Assembly: GCF_030555055.1 (NCBI RefSeq)
Contig: NZ_JAMOAO010000001.1
Coordinates: 4,030,001-4,094,000 of the forward strand
Direction: 5' to 3'
From: Nocardiopsis sp. YSL2
GTDB lineage: Bacteria; Actinomycetota; Actinomycetes; Streptosporangiales; Streptosporangiaceae
DNA length: 64,000 nucleotides
Each line of letters begins with the position of its first letter. Positions within the stretch are counted from its first letter, which is position 1. Made by a program: the position numbers and the translations under genes. The notes below the pieces were generated by a model. The model saw only the letters and a list, made by a program, of their open reading frames with translations. It was not told the DNA's origin and did no database searches. Of this stretch, positions 42,698 to 51,519 are shown in pieces.

Positions 42698-42949
42698 TCA
42701 GAGGCCCGACAGGGTGAGGAAGAACGCCACGATCAGTGCGCTGCCCCCGACCGTGGTGAGCAGGGCCCGGCCCTGTTCGGTCAGCCGCGCGGAGGCCCAG
42801 TGAAGGCGGGGAGGCACGGCCGTGCGCCGCGCGGTCGCGACCCCCGGGCCGCGTGGGGCGGGGAGTCGGCCCGGGACGTACCGGGGCACCTTGTTGAACA
42901 GGGCGGTCGACACCAGTGCGGCGCCGACGACGATCAGCACGAGGGACAC
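42698..42949 (-). CDS. small hypothetical membrane protein
   Basis: An 83-residue protein with a hydrophobic N-terminal helix (MSLVLIVVGAALVSTALF), a basic Arg/Pro-rich loop of about 40 residues and a second helix (LLTTVGGSALIVAFFLTLSGL). This two-helix hairpin layout resembles small DUF-type actinobacterial membrane proteins, but I recognise no family. The GTG start has a weak ribosome binding site (GAGG about 11 bp upstream). Coding potential is supported by the two clean hydrophobic segments and little else. Confidence 0.55.
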   Translation of the reverse strand: MSLVLIVVGAALVSTALFNKVPRYVPGRLPAPRGPGVATARRTAVPPRLHWASARLTEQGRALLTTVGGSALIVAFFLTLSGL

Positions 42950-43085
42950 GTCGGGGAGGACCTCACGGTTCGAGGGGGCGGAAGGGGCTGCCCGATTCTC
43001 GCCGACATCGCCGCGCTGTATCGAGTCGGTCTCGCTTCGCGTACGTAAGGGCGCCCGTTACGGACGCGCCCTTATCGCGCAGAGC

Positions 43086-43736
43086 TTATGATGCGCCACC
43101 GTACGTGGTGGAGGGGGGAAGGACCGTGTCGACGGTTTCGGTCGCCACGCCGAGCGCCCGCAGCACGAATCTCGTCACCAGGGCGTGGGTGCCGTCGAGG
43201 TCGACGTCGCCGTTGACGAGCGGGATGCGCTGGGAGCCCACCATCGACAGTGTGAGCCCGGCGGTGGCCTCGGCCGGCAGCGGGTCGAACTCCCCGGCGG
43301 CGGTGCCGTCCTCCAGGATCTCGGTGAGCAGTCTCTGCATCGGCGCCACGTGGGCGGCGAGCGCCTGGTAGGCGTCCGGCCCGAGGCTGGCGCCGAGTTC
43401 GGCCGCCGGTGGGTGGGGATGCGCGACGATGCCCTCCAGCTGGAGGCGGAGGAAGGCCGAGAGCCGCCGAGCCGCCGACACCCCCGAGGGGAGCTCCCGC
43501 CGGTACCGCTCGACGAAGGCCGTGTTGACCTGTTCGGTGAAGGCCAGGAGCAGTGCCGGCTTGTCGGGGAAGTAGTTGTACAGCGCGGTGCGTGTGATGC
43601 CCGCGGCGTTGGCCACGTCGGTCATGGAGACACGGTCGATCCCCTGCGACCTGATCAGCTCGTCGACAGCCTCCATGATGCGCTCCCGCGTCTGGGCGCG
43701 GTGCGCGGCGATGGTGGGGGCCGTGATCTTGGGCAT
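43086..43736 (-). CDS. TetR family transcriptional regulator
   Basis: A 216-residue repressor-type protein. The N-terminal helix-turn-helix is RVSMTDVANAAGITRTALYN followed by YFPDKPALL, the canonical TetR DNA-binding region. The C-terminal ligand-binding domain is all-helical and unlike any specific subgroup I can name. It lies downstream of, and in the same direction as, heme oxygenase, with 154 bp between them, so it may regulate heme or iron genes or simply itself. An inverted repeat 8 bp upstream of its start is a plausible autoregulatory site. Confidence 0.93.
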   Translation of the reverse strand: MPKITAPTIAAHRAQTRERIMEAVDELIRSQGIDRVSMTDVANAAGITRTALYNYFPDKPALLLAFTEQVNTAFVERYRRELPSGVSAARRLSAFLRLQLEGIVAHPHPPAAELGASLGPDAYQALAAHVAPMQRLLTEILEDGTAAGEFDPLPAEATAGLTLSMVGSQRIPLVNGDVDLDGTHALVTRFVLRALGVATETVDTVLPPSTTYGGAS

Positions 43737-43744
43737 GCTCCTAT

Positions 43745-43762
43745 GGTGTCACGACCGACACC
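43745..43762 (-). promoter_or_regulatory. candidate TetR autoregulatory operator
   Basis: GGTGTC and GACACC arms flank a 6-bp spacer, 8 bp upstream of the TetR ATG, a common position for a self-repressed TetR operator. Confidence 0.4.
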
Positions 43763-43890
43763 CCTGGCGGCCCGCACGGACCGTCCCTCCGCGGGGCGCC
43801 AGGGGGCCGGAACCCGGGTGTCCGGCTCGGGCCCGTCCGGCAGAGCGTCCACCGCTTCGCGTTCCGGGTGCCCGGCCGGACGGTGCCGAG

Positions 43891-44559
43891 TCAGCAGTAG
43901 GCGCGTCCGAGGTCGGCGAGTACCTCGGTGTTGAGCTGGTAGGCCAGCCGGGTCTCGTCGATGAGCCGCTGGGCGGTGGACTCGTCCAGCTCCAGGGCGT
44001 CGAGGCGGGCGCGGTACCCGGCACGGAACTTCGGCAGGCTGCCGAGTCGGTCGAAGACGTAGAAGGAGACCCCGTGGTCGTCGCTGAGCCCATGGGCCTC
44101 GGCGACGACGCGGCGGATGAACTGGCCGCCGGAGACGTCGCCCATGTAGCGCGTGTAGTGGTGGGCGACGAACCCCTCGGGGTGGTCGGCCATCTGCTCG
44201 ATGCGCGCCACGTAGGTACGGGTGGCGAGGCTGGGGGAGATCCGGTCGCGCCAGGTGGGGCCCAGCAGGTGCTCCAGGTCGCGGACCAGCGCGGGCACGC
44301 GCAGCAGTTCGGGGTAGACGAACCGGCCGGCCACCGGGTGGTCGGCCAGGCGGGAGCCCAGGTCCTCCAGGGCGGCGTAGGCGAAGTAGTGCTGGGCGAC
44401 CATGGCGGTGTACCCGTCGAGGGAGAGGGTGCCGTCCAGGAGGGCCCGGGTGAAGCCGTGGTGCTCGGCGGTCTCGTGGTCGCCCCAGGTGGCGGCCTTG
44501 AGGCGCTCGGAGAACAGCTCGGGGGAAAGGGAGAGGGAGGCCTCGGCCGTCGCGCTCAT
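43891..44559 (-). CDS. biliverdin-producing heme oxygenase
   Basis: Heme oxygenase opens the heme ring to biliverdin, CO and iron, usually to harvest iron. The 222-residue all-helical protein has the proximal region LKAATWGDHETAEHHGFTRA with the heme-ligand His, and the distal-helix motif YTRYMGDVSGGQFIRRV, the family GDxSGG signature. ATG 44557-44559 is chosen because LSPELFSERLKAAT then begins near the usual N-terminus. A farther ATG at 44596-44598 lies inside the operator palindrome and has no ribosome binding site. A duplicated dyad upstream suggests tight metal- or ligand-dependent control. Confidence 0.95.
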   Translation of the reverse strand: MSATAEASLSLSPELFSERLKAATWGDHETAEHHGFTRALLDGTLSLDGYTAMVAQHYFAYAALEDLGSRLADHPVAGRFVYPELLRVPALVRDLEHLLGPTWRDRISPSLATRTYVARIEQMADHPEGFVAHHYTRYMGDVSGGQFIRRVVAEAHGLSDDHGVSFYVFDRLGSLPKFRAGYRARLDALELDESTAQRLIDETRLAYQLNTEVLADLGRAYC

Positions 44560-44587
44560 CTGCGCTGTCCGCCTTCCATTCGTGACA

Positions 44588-44653
44588 TTTTCTGACATGA
44601 TGTCATTTAGAGAGTCATTGCTGTCAAGGCTTTTACGACATCATGTCAGAAAA
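44588..44653 (-). promoter_or_regulatory. paired palindromic operator of the heme oxygenase gene
   Basis: A perfect 17-bp inverted repeat, TTTTCTGACATGATGTC (44588-44604) and its complement (44637-44653), is separated by 32 bp. Each arm is itself nearly palindromic around TGACATGATGTCA (perfect in the left arm, 44593-44605). On the minus strand TTGACA (44620-44625), a -35-like hexamer, lies between the arms, so two bound dimers could bracket the promoter. The sequence does not look like the usual DtxR/IdeR iron box. Confidence 0.6.
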
Positions 44654-45031
44654 AAGTGGAACGCGGTCTTCGCTCGACTACGAGTGGTGACGGGTTCCGG
44701 TCGGCGCGAGCCGCCGGTTGCGACGCGCCCGTGCCTCGCGTCACATGCTGCACATGCTCCTGCATGCGCAAATGCCCGATCTGTCTGGTTCGTGGAATGA
44801 CCACCGTGCCGTGGCCGTTGGGACCGGACGGGCGCTCTCCCGCGCGCGAAGGGGTAGCGGTTCCGTCCGCCATCGTTGGATGTGTCTCGTTACGCCCGCT
44901 GGTCAACAGGTCTTCCGGGCGATTATCGTTTGCATGTCGTGCGGTCCGAACCGCCGGGAAGGCCCCAGGAGTCCACCTGGGCTCCGCGGCGGGGCAAACG
45001 CACCTGACGGACGGCAGACCAAAGGCGATGA
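44654..45031. other. 378-bp gap without a gene
   Basis: This stretch separates the heme oxygenase operator from the receiver-phosphatase gene. It contains CACATGCT repeated at 44741 and 44750, and two small hairpins close to the downstream start: GCGGT/ACCGC (44941-44954) and CCCAGG/CCTGGG (44964-44981). I see no convincing open frame and no clear promoter. Confidence 0.4.
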
Positions 45032-46327
45032 GTGGATAACAGGCGAACGGGGCACGAGCCCGTGTCGGTGATCAGTGGGGAGACGGCGGCCGCCGTCCCC
45101 GTCAGCGGGCACGCCGGACACCGGTCGACGACCCTGGGTGACCACACCGCGCCGGACGATCGAGTGGAGGCTCCCGTCGAATCGGTTGACGTCCTGCTGG
45201 TCGAAGACGACCCCGGTGACGCCTTCCTCGCAGAGGAACTGCTCGCCGACACCGTCCTCGCCACGCGTATCACCTGGGTTCCCACACTCCAAGCGGCCCG
45301 GGACCATCTCAAGGGATTCCGCGGCTGCGTCCTGCTCGACCTCAACCTGCCCGACGCCCACGGCCTGGACCTGTTGCGCGAGGTGCTGGAAAGCGCTCCC
45401 CTGGCCGCCGTCGTGGTCTTCACCGGCCTGGACGACGAGCACGAGGGGATCGCCGCCGTCTCCGCCGGAGCCCAGGACTACCTCGTCAAGGGCCAGGTCG
45501 ACGGCTCCCTGCTGGGCCGCAGCATCCGCTACTCCCTGGAGCGGCGGCGCGCCGACGAGAACGCCCGCCAGCTCCACGAGGCACGGATCCACGCCCGCGA
45601 GAACATGCGCCTGGAGCGCGGGCTGCTGCCCCAGGTCCTCCTCCAGCGCTCTCCGCTGAGCCACCGCGCCTACTACCGTCCCGGCCGGGAGCGCGCCGTG
45701 GTCGGTGGCGACTTCTACGACGCCGTCGAGAAGAACGGCACCACGCACGTCATCATCGGCGACGTCAGCGGGCACGGGCCCGACGAGGCCGCCCTGGGCG
45801 TGAGCCTGCGTATCGCCTGGCGCGCGTTCATCATGGCCGGCGTCGCCGAGGACGAGGTCCTGCCCAACCTCGAGGACATCCTCGTCAGTGAACGCGCCCA
45901 GGAGGAGATGTACGCGACGCTGTGCATGGCCAGCCTGGACACCGGCACCGACCGCGTCCGCACCCGGGTCCTGGGCCACCCCCCGCCCATGATCGTGCAG
46001 GACGGCGTCGTCGAGGAGGTCCCGGCCACCCCGCAGCCCCCGCTGGGCGTCTTCCCGGTCGAGCAGTCCGACACCGACGAGGTCGTCCTCCCCCGGGGCG
46101 CCAGCATGCTCTTCTACACCGACGGCCTCGTCGACGCCTACGACGGCGGACCGCCCGCACGGTTGGAGGTCGCCGGGCTGCGCCGCATGGTCTCGGGCAT
46201 CCTGGACCAGGGCGTGTCCCTGTCGAGGCTGCCCGAGCACCTCGTGGACGAGGCCGAGCGCAGCAACGGCGGACCGCTGCAGGACGACGTCGCCATGCTG
46301 CTCATCACGCACGGGGATCCGGAGTGA
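45032..46327 (+). CDS. response regulator receiver fused to PP2C-type Ser phosphatase (RsbU-like)
   Basis: The 431-residue protein has a receiver domain at about 52-165, with acidic pocket [11 protein letters not shown], phospho-acceptor Asp in VLLDLNLPDAHG, VVVFTGLDD and Lys in DYLVKGQ. A coiled linker (ENARQLHEARIHARENMRLE) follows, then a PP2C/SpoIIE phosphatase domain (about 215-427) with GGDFYDAVEKN and IGDVSGHGPDEA binding the metals and GASMLFYTDGLVDAYD at the end. Such proteins dephosphorylate an anti-anti-sigma factor and so switch on a partner-switching sigma factor. GTG 45032 follows AAAGGCGATGA. It begins a three-gene signalling operon with a histidine kinase 23 bp downstream. Confidence 0.94.
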   Translation: MDNRRTGHEPVSVISGETAAAVPVSGHAGHRSTTLGDHTAPDDRVEAPVESVDVLLVEDDPGDAFLAEELLADTVLATRITWVPTLQAARDHLKGFRGCVLLDLNLPDAHGLDLLREVLESAPLAAVVVFTGLDDEHEGIAAVSAGAQDYLVKGQVDGSLLGRSIRYSLERRRADENARQLHEARIHARENMRLERGLLPQVLLQRSPLSHRAYYRPGRERAVVGGDFYDAVEKNGTTHVIIGDVSGHGPDEAALGVSLRIAWRAFIMAGVAEDEVLPNLEDILVSERAQEEMYATLCMASLDTGTDRVRTRVLGHPPPMIVQDGVVEEVPATPQPPLGVFPVEQSDTDEVVLPRGASMLFYTDGLVDAYDGGPPARLEVAGLRRMVSGILDQGVSLSRLPEHLVDEAERSNGGPLQDDVAMLLITHGDPE

Positions 46328-46350
46328 GACATACGGGGGAGGGGACGACC

Positions 46351-48342
46351 ATGGAGCCCGACAGCGGAGAGTCCGGGCGGCCGTCCCCGGACACCGGTGT
46401 GCCCGGCACCGGCACCGCCCGGGCCGCCGGGGCGCCCCCCGGGGGCGACGCCTTCGTCAACGGCGGATCCCTCCAGCGGCGCGTCCGTGCCGGGCACGAG
46501 TCGTGGACCCTGCGCCGCCGCGTCACCAGCCTGCTGACCGTGGTCGCGGTCGTCCTCGTGGTGGCGGTCTCGGTCATCACCCTCGCCGCGCTCAACGCCC
46601 GCGACTCCCTGGAACTCCAGGTCGAGTCGCTCACGCCGGCGGTCTCCGCCGTGGAACAGACCCGGTCGGCCTACCTCAGCCAGGACCACGCCCTGCGCGG
46701 CTACATCCTCACCGAGGACCGCGACTTCCTGCAGCCCTTCGTCGAGGCCCGGCTGCAGCTCACCGAGAGCCGCGCCGAGCTCACCGCGCTCGCCGAGTCC
46801 AACCCCGAGGTGGCCGACAGCATCGACGAGCTGCTCACCGCCGGGACCGTGTGGACCGAGGACTTCGCCGAGCCGGCACTGGAGAAGGTGAACGCCGGCG
46901 AGACACCCACCCAGGAGGAGCTCCAGCGCGGCCGGGTGCTGTTCCTGGAGCTGAACCGGGTCAGCGACAGCGCCGCGGCGCAGCTGCAGTCGGAGATCGA
47001 CGACGCCCGCAGCGGCCTGACCATGGCCACCCAGCAGGTCGTCGCGCTCCTGGTGCTGGTGGGCCTGGTCGTGGTGTTCCTGTCGGTGTTCCTGTGGGTG
47101 ATGCTCCAACAGTGGGTGCTGCGCCCCCTGGAGGAGCTCGCCGGGCACATGCGCCAGGTGTCGGAGGGCTACTACGCCCACCGCATCTCCCTGCACGGGC
47201 CGCCCGAGATCGTCCGCCTGGGCCAGGACGTCGACTCCATGCGCGAACGGATCGTGCACGACCTCGACGAGGTCGCCTCCGCGCGGCGCAAGCTCCAGGA
47301 GCAGTCCTCGCTGCTGGAACACCAGACCGAGGAACTGCGCCGGTCCAATCTGGAGCTGGAGCAGTTCGCCTACGTCGCCTCGCACGACCTCCAGGAGCCG
47401 CTGCGCAAGGTGGCGAGCTTCTGCCAGCTGCTCCAGCGGCGCTACCAGGGGCAGCTCGACGAGCGCGCCGACGCCTACATCGACTTCGCGGTCGAGGGCG
47501 CCAAGCGCATGCAGACGCTCATCAACGACCTGCTCGCCTTCTCCCGGGTCGGGCGCACCAAGAACTTCGCGCCTGTGGACCTGGACGTCGCCCTCGGCGA
47601 CGCCCTGAGCAGCCTGTCCACCCGCCTGGAGGAGGCGGGGGCGGAGGTGACCGGCGACCCCCTGCCCACGATCCAGGGCGACCGGACCCTGCTCACCCAG
47701 GTGTTCTTCAACCTGGTCGGCAACGCCGTGAAGTTCCGCGGGGAGGAGGACCCGAGGGTCCACATCAGCGTGGAGCGCCAGGGCGACGAGTGGGTGTTCT
47801 GCTGCGCGGACAACGGGATCGGGATCGAACCGCAGTACGCGGAGCGCATCTTCGTGATCTTCCAGCGGTTGCATACGCGGGAGAAGTACACCGGGACCGG
47901 CATCGGCCTGGCGATGTGCAAGAAGATCATCGAGTTCCACGGCGGACGGATCTGGCTGGACACCGGACCGGAGCGGGACGAACAGACCGGAACCACGGTC
48001 GCGACGCGCTCCGGACCGACCGGAACCCGCATATGCTGGGCTCTGCCCGCCGACACCGAGTCGGAAGACGGTCCCGAGGGGGAAGCGGCCAAGGGAACCG
48101 CCGAGCCCGAGGACGGCGTTAACTCCGACAGTGGAGTCGAGGGTACCGAGCAGGCCGGATCCGCCCCCGCGGAGTCGGCCTCCACGGCCGAACAACGGTC
48201 CGCTGGTACGCACGTACCGGGAGGAGACGGCGACGCGCCGGACGAGGAGTCCGGTGGGACGCCCTCCGCCCGGACCGCGTACGGCGGCGGTACGGTTCCC
48301 CCCGGTCACGGGTGGGGCCCTGACAGGGGTCTGGACGTTTGA
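46351..48342 (+). CDS. membrane histidine kinase, CHASE3-HAMP-phytochrome-like
   Basis: A 663-residue sensor kinase. One membrane helix lies at about 56-80. A CHASE3-like extracytoplasmic four-helix domain ([40 protein letters not shown]) follows, then a second membrane helix at about 230-255 and HAMP. The phosphorylated His345 is in [20 protein letters not shown]. The ATPase domain has [21 protein letters not shown] and [12 protein letters not shown]. The HDLQEPLR box is that of phytochrome-type kinases, whose usual partner is an Rcp1-like single receiver, exactly what follows. The last about 110 residues after the ATPase are acidic and disordered, a tail not usual in the family. The start ATG follows GGGGGAGGGGACGACC. 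Confidence 0.94.
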   Translation: MEPDSGESGRPSPDTGVPGTGTARAAGAPPGGDAFVNGGSLQRRVRAGHESWTLRRRVTSLLTVVAVVLVVAVSVITLAALNARDSLELQVESLTPAVSAVEQTRSAYLSQDHALRGYILTEDRDFLQPFVEARLQLTESRAELTALAESNPEVADSIDELLTAGTVWTEDFAEPALEKVNAGETPTQEELQRGRVLFLELNRVSDSAAAQLQSEIDDARSGLTMATQQVVALLVLVGLVVVFLSVFLWVMLQQWVLRPLEELAGHMRQVSEGYYAHRISLHGPPEIVRLGQDVDSMRERIVHDLDEVASARRKLQEQSSLLEHQTEELRRSNLELEQFAYVASHDLQEPLRKVASFCQLLQRRYQGQLDERADAYIDFAVEGAKRMQTLINDLLAFSRVGRTKNFAPVDLDVALGDALSSLSTRLEEAGAEVTGDPLPTIQGDRTLLTQVFFNLVGNAVKFRGEEDPRVHISVERQGDEWVFCCADNGIGIEPQYAERIFVIFQRLHTREKYTGTGIGLAMCKKIIEFHGGRIWLDTGPERDEQTGTTVATRSGPTGTRICWALPADTESEDGPEGEAAKGTAEPEDGVNSDSGVEGTEQAGSAPAESASTAEQRSAGTHVPGGDGDAPDEESGGTPSARTAYGGGTVPPGHGWGPDRGLDV

Positions 48343-48785
48343 GCGAGGTCATGTTGGTGCATCCCATCGAGGTGCTGCTGGTCGAGGACGATCCTGGCGA
48401 CGTCCTGATGACCAAGGAGGCGTTCGAGGAACACAAGCTGGGCAACCGGCTGCACGTGGTGTCCGACGGCGTCGAGGCCCTCCGTTTCCTGCGCCGCGAG
48501 GACGAGTTCGCCGACGCCCCCCGCCCCCACCTGATCCTGCTGGACCTCAACCTGCCCCGCAAGGACGGCCGTGAGGTGCTGGAGGAGGTCAAGGCCGACG
48601 ACGACCTGGCACACATCCCCATCGTCGTCCTGACGACCTCCGAGGCCGAAGAGGACGTACTGCGCAGCTACCGGCTGCACGCCAACGCCTACGTGCCCAA
48701 ACCGGTCGACTTCGACCAGTTCATCAGGGTCGTGCGGCAGATCGACGACTTCTTCGTGACGGTGGTACGGCTGCCCAAGGGCTAG
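48339..48785 (+). CDS. Rcp1-like single-domain response regulator
   Basis: The 148-residue receiver has no output domain. It shows [17 protein letters not shown], the phospho-Asp in [29 protein letters not shown] and [11 protein letters not shown] with the conserved Lys. DPGD and the extended DLNLPRKDG loop are characteristic of Rcp1-type partners of phytochrome-like kinases. TTG 48339 overlaps the kinase stop (TTGA) and has AGGGG about 9 bp upstream; ATG 48351 is a shorter alternative. It probably competes with or relays phosphate to the receiver-PP2C protein of the same operon. Confidence 0.94.
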   Translation: MSEVMLVHPIEVLLVEDDPGDVLMTKEAFEEHKLGNRLHVVSDGVEALRFLRREDEFADAPRPHLILLDLNLPRKDGREVLEEVKADDDLAHIPIVVLTTSEAEEDVLRSYRLHANAYVPKPVDFDQFIRVVRQIDDFFVTVVRLPKG

Positions 48786-48804
48786 TGCTCGGGGCGCTTG
48801 ATGC

Positions 48805-48914
48805 CGGGTCCTTCGTCGTCGACTCGCCTGGCTCGCAAGCTCGCTGGCGGCAACGTCTCCTCCTGCGGGCCCCGGCGCGCCCCTTCGCCGTGCTTGCTTT
48901 GGGCCTCCGCTCGT
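48805..48914 (+). repeat. long dispersed repeat, copy 2
   Basis: About 110 bp matching the copy at 15562-15670, starting 20 bp after the response regulator stop. The same landmarks occur in the same order, with scattered substitutions and single-base indels. Confidence 0.8.
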
Positions 48915-49064
48915 TCCTCACGTTCCGACCCCGCGGGGTGAGGGCTCTGCGTGCCCCCTGCACCCCTGAACCCTCTGGGTCGTGGCGGGCCGCGGGACGG
49001 GCAGGGCGCGAACTCGCGGCTTCGAAGCAGGTGGCGGGCGCGGTTTTTCGTTACGGTAAGAGGT

Positions 49065-49592
49065 ATGAGCTTGCCGGAACCGCGTGATCCCACAGGTCCC
49101 TACCGCGTCAGCGTCGTGTGCCTGGGAAACATCTGCCGTTCGCCGATGGCAGCGAAGGTCCTCACCGCCGATCTCGAACGGGCGGGCGTGGGCGATCTGG
49201 TGGAGGTGGACAGTTCCGGGACCGGTGACTGGCACGTGGGCGGGGGCATGGACCCCCGTGCGGCCTCGACGCTGCGCGTCCACGGCTACCTCACCGAGCA
49301 CACCGCGCGCCAGTTCGAACCGACCGACCTGGCCGACCGCGACCTGGTCCTGGTCATGGACCTGGACAACTTCGACGTCGTGCGGCGGGTGGTCGACGAG
49401 CGGGGCGAGGAGTTCGGCTTCGAGATCTCCCGTCTGCGCCTCTTCCTCTCCTTCGCGCCCGCCAGCGGCGCCAACCCCGAGGTGCCCGACCCGTACTACG
49501 GCGGTGACGACGGCTTCACGGCCGTGCTGAACATGCTGGAGTCCGCCGCCAAGGGGCTGACCGGCGAACTCGTCGCACGGCTGCGCGGGTGA
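49065..49592 (+). CDS. low-molecular-weight protein tyrosine phosphatase
   Basis: The 175-residue enzyme has the N-terminal P-loop VCLGNICRSPMA (C-x5-R, with nucleophile Cys and Arg) and the general-acid Asp in VPDPYYGGDDGF. SSGTGDWHVGGGMDPRA is also typical. LMW-PTPs reverse tyrosine (sometimes arginine) phosphorylation in the cytosol. ATG 49065 follows GTAAGAGGT at short spacing. The stop overlaps the next GTG (GTGA), so it is coupled to the fructosamine kinase gene. It follows the signalling operon by 279 bp. Confidence 0.95.
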   Translation: MSLPEPRDPTGPYRVSVVCLGNICRSPMAAKVLTADLERAGVGDLVEVDSSGTGDWHVGGGMDPRAASTLRVHGYLTEHTARQFEPTDLADRDLVLVMDLDNFDVVRRVVDERGEEFGFEISRLRLFLSFAPASGANPEVPDPYYGGDDGFTAVLNMLESAAKGLTGELVARLRG

Positions 49593-50536
49593 ACGGGGAC
49601 CCGGCGATGCGACCCGTCGGCGGCGGGGACGACGGAGGCGACGGTGCGGGAGAGCGCCGCCGGGACCCGGTCACCGGCACCATGGCCGAACGCCTCACCG
49701 CCTTGCTGGGGCGTGAGGTCCGGCGCGCCGCGCGGGCCGGGGGGAGCCACGACTGGGACATCGCCTACGCCGAACTGGCCGACGGCACCCGCCTGTTCGT
49801 CAAGGCGCTGCCGCGCGAGGCCGAGCCCAGCGGGGTGTTCACCGCCGAGGCCCGGGGTCTGGAGTGGCTGGGCGAGGCCCCGGACTCCCCGGTGCTGGCA
49901 CCCCTGGCCTGGGACGAGCGCATCGTGGTCCTGCCGTGGGTGCACGAGTGCGAACCCACCCCGCAGGCCGCCGAACGGCTGGGCCGCCGCCTCGCCCGGA
50001 CGCACCTGGCCGGAGCGGACGCCTTCGGAGCTCCCTGGCCGGGCTTCATCGGCCCGCTGCCCCTGGACAACACCCCCGCACGGGACTGGCCGCGCTTCTA
50101 CGCCGAGCAGCGCCTGCGCCCCTACCTGCGCCTGGCGTTGGACAGCGGCGGCCTGACGCCGACCGACGCCCGGATCATCGAGCGGGTGGTCGACGGTGTC
50201 GAGGACCTGTCCGGCGCGCCCGAGCCGCCGGCCCGCATCCACGGCGACCTGTGGAGCGGCAACGTGCTGTGGGGGTCGCGGAGCGCGGTCCTGGTCGACC
50301 CCGCCGCGCACGGCGGCCACCGGGAGGCCGACCTCGCCATGCTGGCGCTGTTCGGGCTCCCCTACCTCGACCGCGTCCGCGACGCCTACAACGAGGTGGC
50401 GCCGCTGGCCGCGGGGTGGCGGTCGCGTGTGGCCCTGCACCAGATGCACCCGCTGCTGGTGCACGTGTGCCTGTTCGGTGCCGCCTACCGCACCACGGCC
50501 CTGGAGGCCGCCCGCACCGCTCTACGCGGCGGCTGA
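49589..50536 (+). CDS. fructosamine kinase family protein
   Basis: A 315-residue kinase with the protein-kinase-like fold of fructosamine 3-kinases, which phosphorylate glycated amines and start deglycation. The ATP-binding Lys is in GTRLFVKALPREAEPSGVF, the catalytic loop is RIHGDLWSGNVLW and the metal Asp in AVLVDPAAHGGHREADLAML. LPLDNTPARDWPRFYAEQRL is a family hallmark. The chosen GTG overlaps the phosphatase stop; the first 30 residues are Gly/Asp-rich and probably disordered, so a later start (ATG 49607 or 49682) is possible. Pairing with an LMW-PTP is a recurrent arrangement in actinomycetes as far as I recall. Confidence 0.9.
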   Translation: MNGDPAMRPVGGGDDGGDGAGERRRDPVTGTMAERLTALLGREVRRAARAGGSHDWDIAYAELADGTRLFVKALPREAEPSGVFTAEARGLEWLGEAPDSPVLAPLAWDERIVVLPWVHECEPTPQAAERLGRRLARTHLAGADAFGAPWPGFIGPLPLDNTPARDWPRFYAEQRLRPYLRLALDSGGLTPTDARIIERVVDGVEDLSGAPEPPARIHGDLWSGNVLWGSRSAVLVDPAAHGGHREADLAMLALFGLPYLDRVRDAYNEVAPLAAGWRSRVALHQMHPLLVHVCLFGAAYRTTALEAARTALRGG

Positions 50537-50559
50537 CGGCCTCCAGGGGGCCGTCAGCC
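50531..50559. terminator. bidirectional terminator built from two convergent gene ends
   Basis: GGCTGACGGCC (50531-50541) pairs with GGCCGTCAGCC (50549-50559) over 11 bp with a 7-nt loop. Both stop codons lie inside the stem: TGA of the fructosamine kinase at 50534-50536 and that of the permease at 50554-50556. Confidence 0.8.
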
Positions 50560-51519
50560 CTTGACGCTGCCCGCCAGCAGGCCGCGCACGAAGTAGCGCT
50601 GCAGCAGGAAGAACACCATCAGCGGCACGACCATGGAGACGAAGGCTCCCGCGGTCAGGCGGTGCCAGGCCTCGCCGCGCGTGCCCGCGAGTTCGGCCAG
50701 GCGCACCGTCAGGGGTGCCGTCGCGTTGTCGCCCCCGGTGAAGATCAGGGCGACCAGCAGGTCGTTCCACACCCACAGGAACTGGAAGATGCCCAGGGAG
50801 ACCAGTGCGGGGGTGATGAGCGGGAGCACGATCCTCAGGAAGATCGTGCCGTGCCCGGCACCGTCCACGCGCGCGGCCTCGAACAGCGTGCTCGGCAGCT
50901 GCGAGATGAAGTTGTGCAGCAGGAAGATGCCGAGCGGCAGCCCGAAGATCGTGTGCGCCACCCACACGTTGGTGAAGGCCATCGCGCCGTTCAGCTCCCA
51001 GGCGGGAAGGATCTGGACCTCGCCGAGGGACACGCCCTGGGAGAAGAAGCTCAGCAGCGGCACGAGCGACATCTGCAGCGGGACGATCTGGAGGGCGAAG
51101 ATCCCCAGGAAGATCCAGTCCCGGCCGCGGAAGTCGATCCACGACAGCGCGTACGCCGCCAGGGCCGCGATGACGAGTACGAACACCGTGGAGGGCAGCG
51201 TGATGACGAACGAGTTCACGAAGTGGGTGGCCAACTGCCCGTCGCTGCTCGACCCGAAGAGCACGTCCCGGTAGTTGTCCAGGGTGACCTCGGGCGAGGC
51301 GAAGAACGTCCACCAGCCGGTGGTCCGGATCTGTTCGGCCGGGCGGAACGAGGAGACCAGCAGGCCCGCCGTCGGCACGGTCCACAGCACGGCGATGACG
51401 ATCGCCGCGATCCCGGCGGGCGAGCCGCTCAACCGCCGCCGGACCCGGGCGGCCGCGCCGCCGTCCGGCTCCCGCGTGCGCGCGGGGGCCTGCGCGGTGG
51501 GTGTCGTCGTCGGGGTCAT
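50554..51519 (-). CDS. carbohydrate ABC transporter permease (MalG-like)
   Basis: The 321-residue inner-membrane subunit has about six helices (for example GIAAIVIAVLWTVPTAGLLV near the N-terminus). The EAA loop contacting the ATPase is LFEAARVDGAGHGTIFLRIV. The long cytoplasmic N-terminus is Thr/Pro/Ala-rich. The start overlaps the stop of the other permease (ATGA). The importer has no ATPase gene, so it presumably uses a shared MsiK-type ATPase encoded elsewhere, as in Streptomyces sugar importers. AglG-like alpha-glucoside transporters are the closest I can suggest. Confidence 0.93.
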   Translation of the reverse strand: MTPTTTPTAQAPARTREPDGGAAARVRRRLSGSPAGIAAIVIAVLWTVPTAGLLVSSFRPAEQIRTTGWWTFFASPEVTLDNYRDVLFGSSSDGQLATHFVNSFVITLPSTVFVLVIAALAAYALSWIDFRGRDWIFLGIFALQIVPLQMSLVPLLSFFSQGVSLGEVQILPAWELNGAMAFTNVWVAHTIFGLPLGIFLLHNFISQLPSTLFEAARVDGAGHGTIFLRIVLPLITPALVSLGIFQFLWVWNDLLVALIFTGGDNATAPLTVRLAELAGTRGEAWHRLTAGAFVSMVVPLMVFFLLQRYFVRGLLAGSVKG

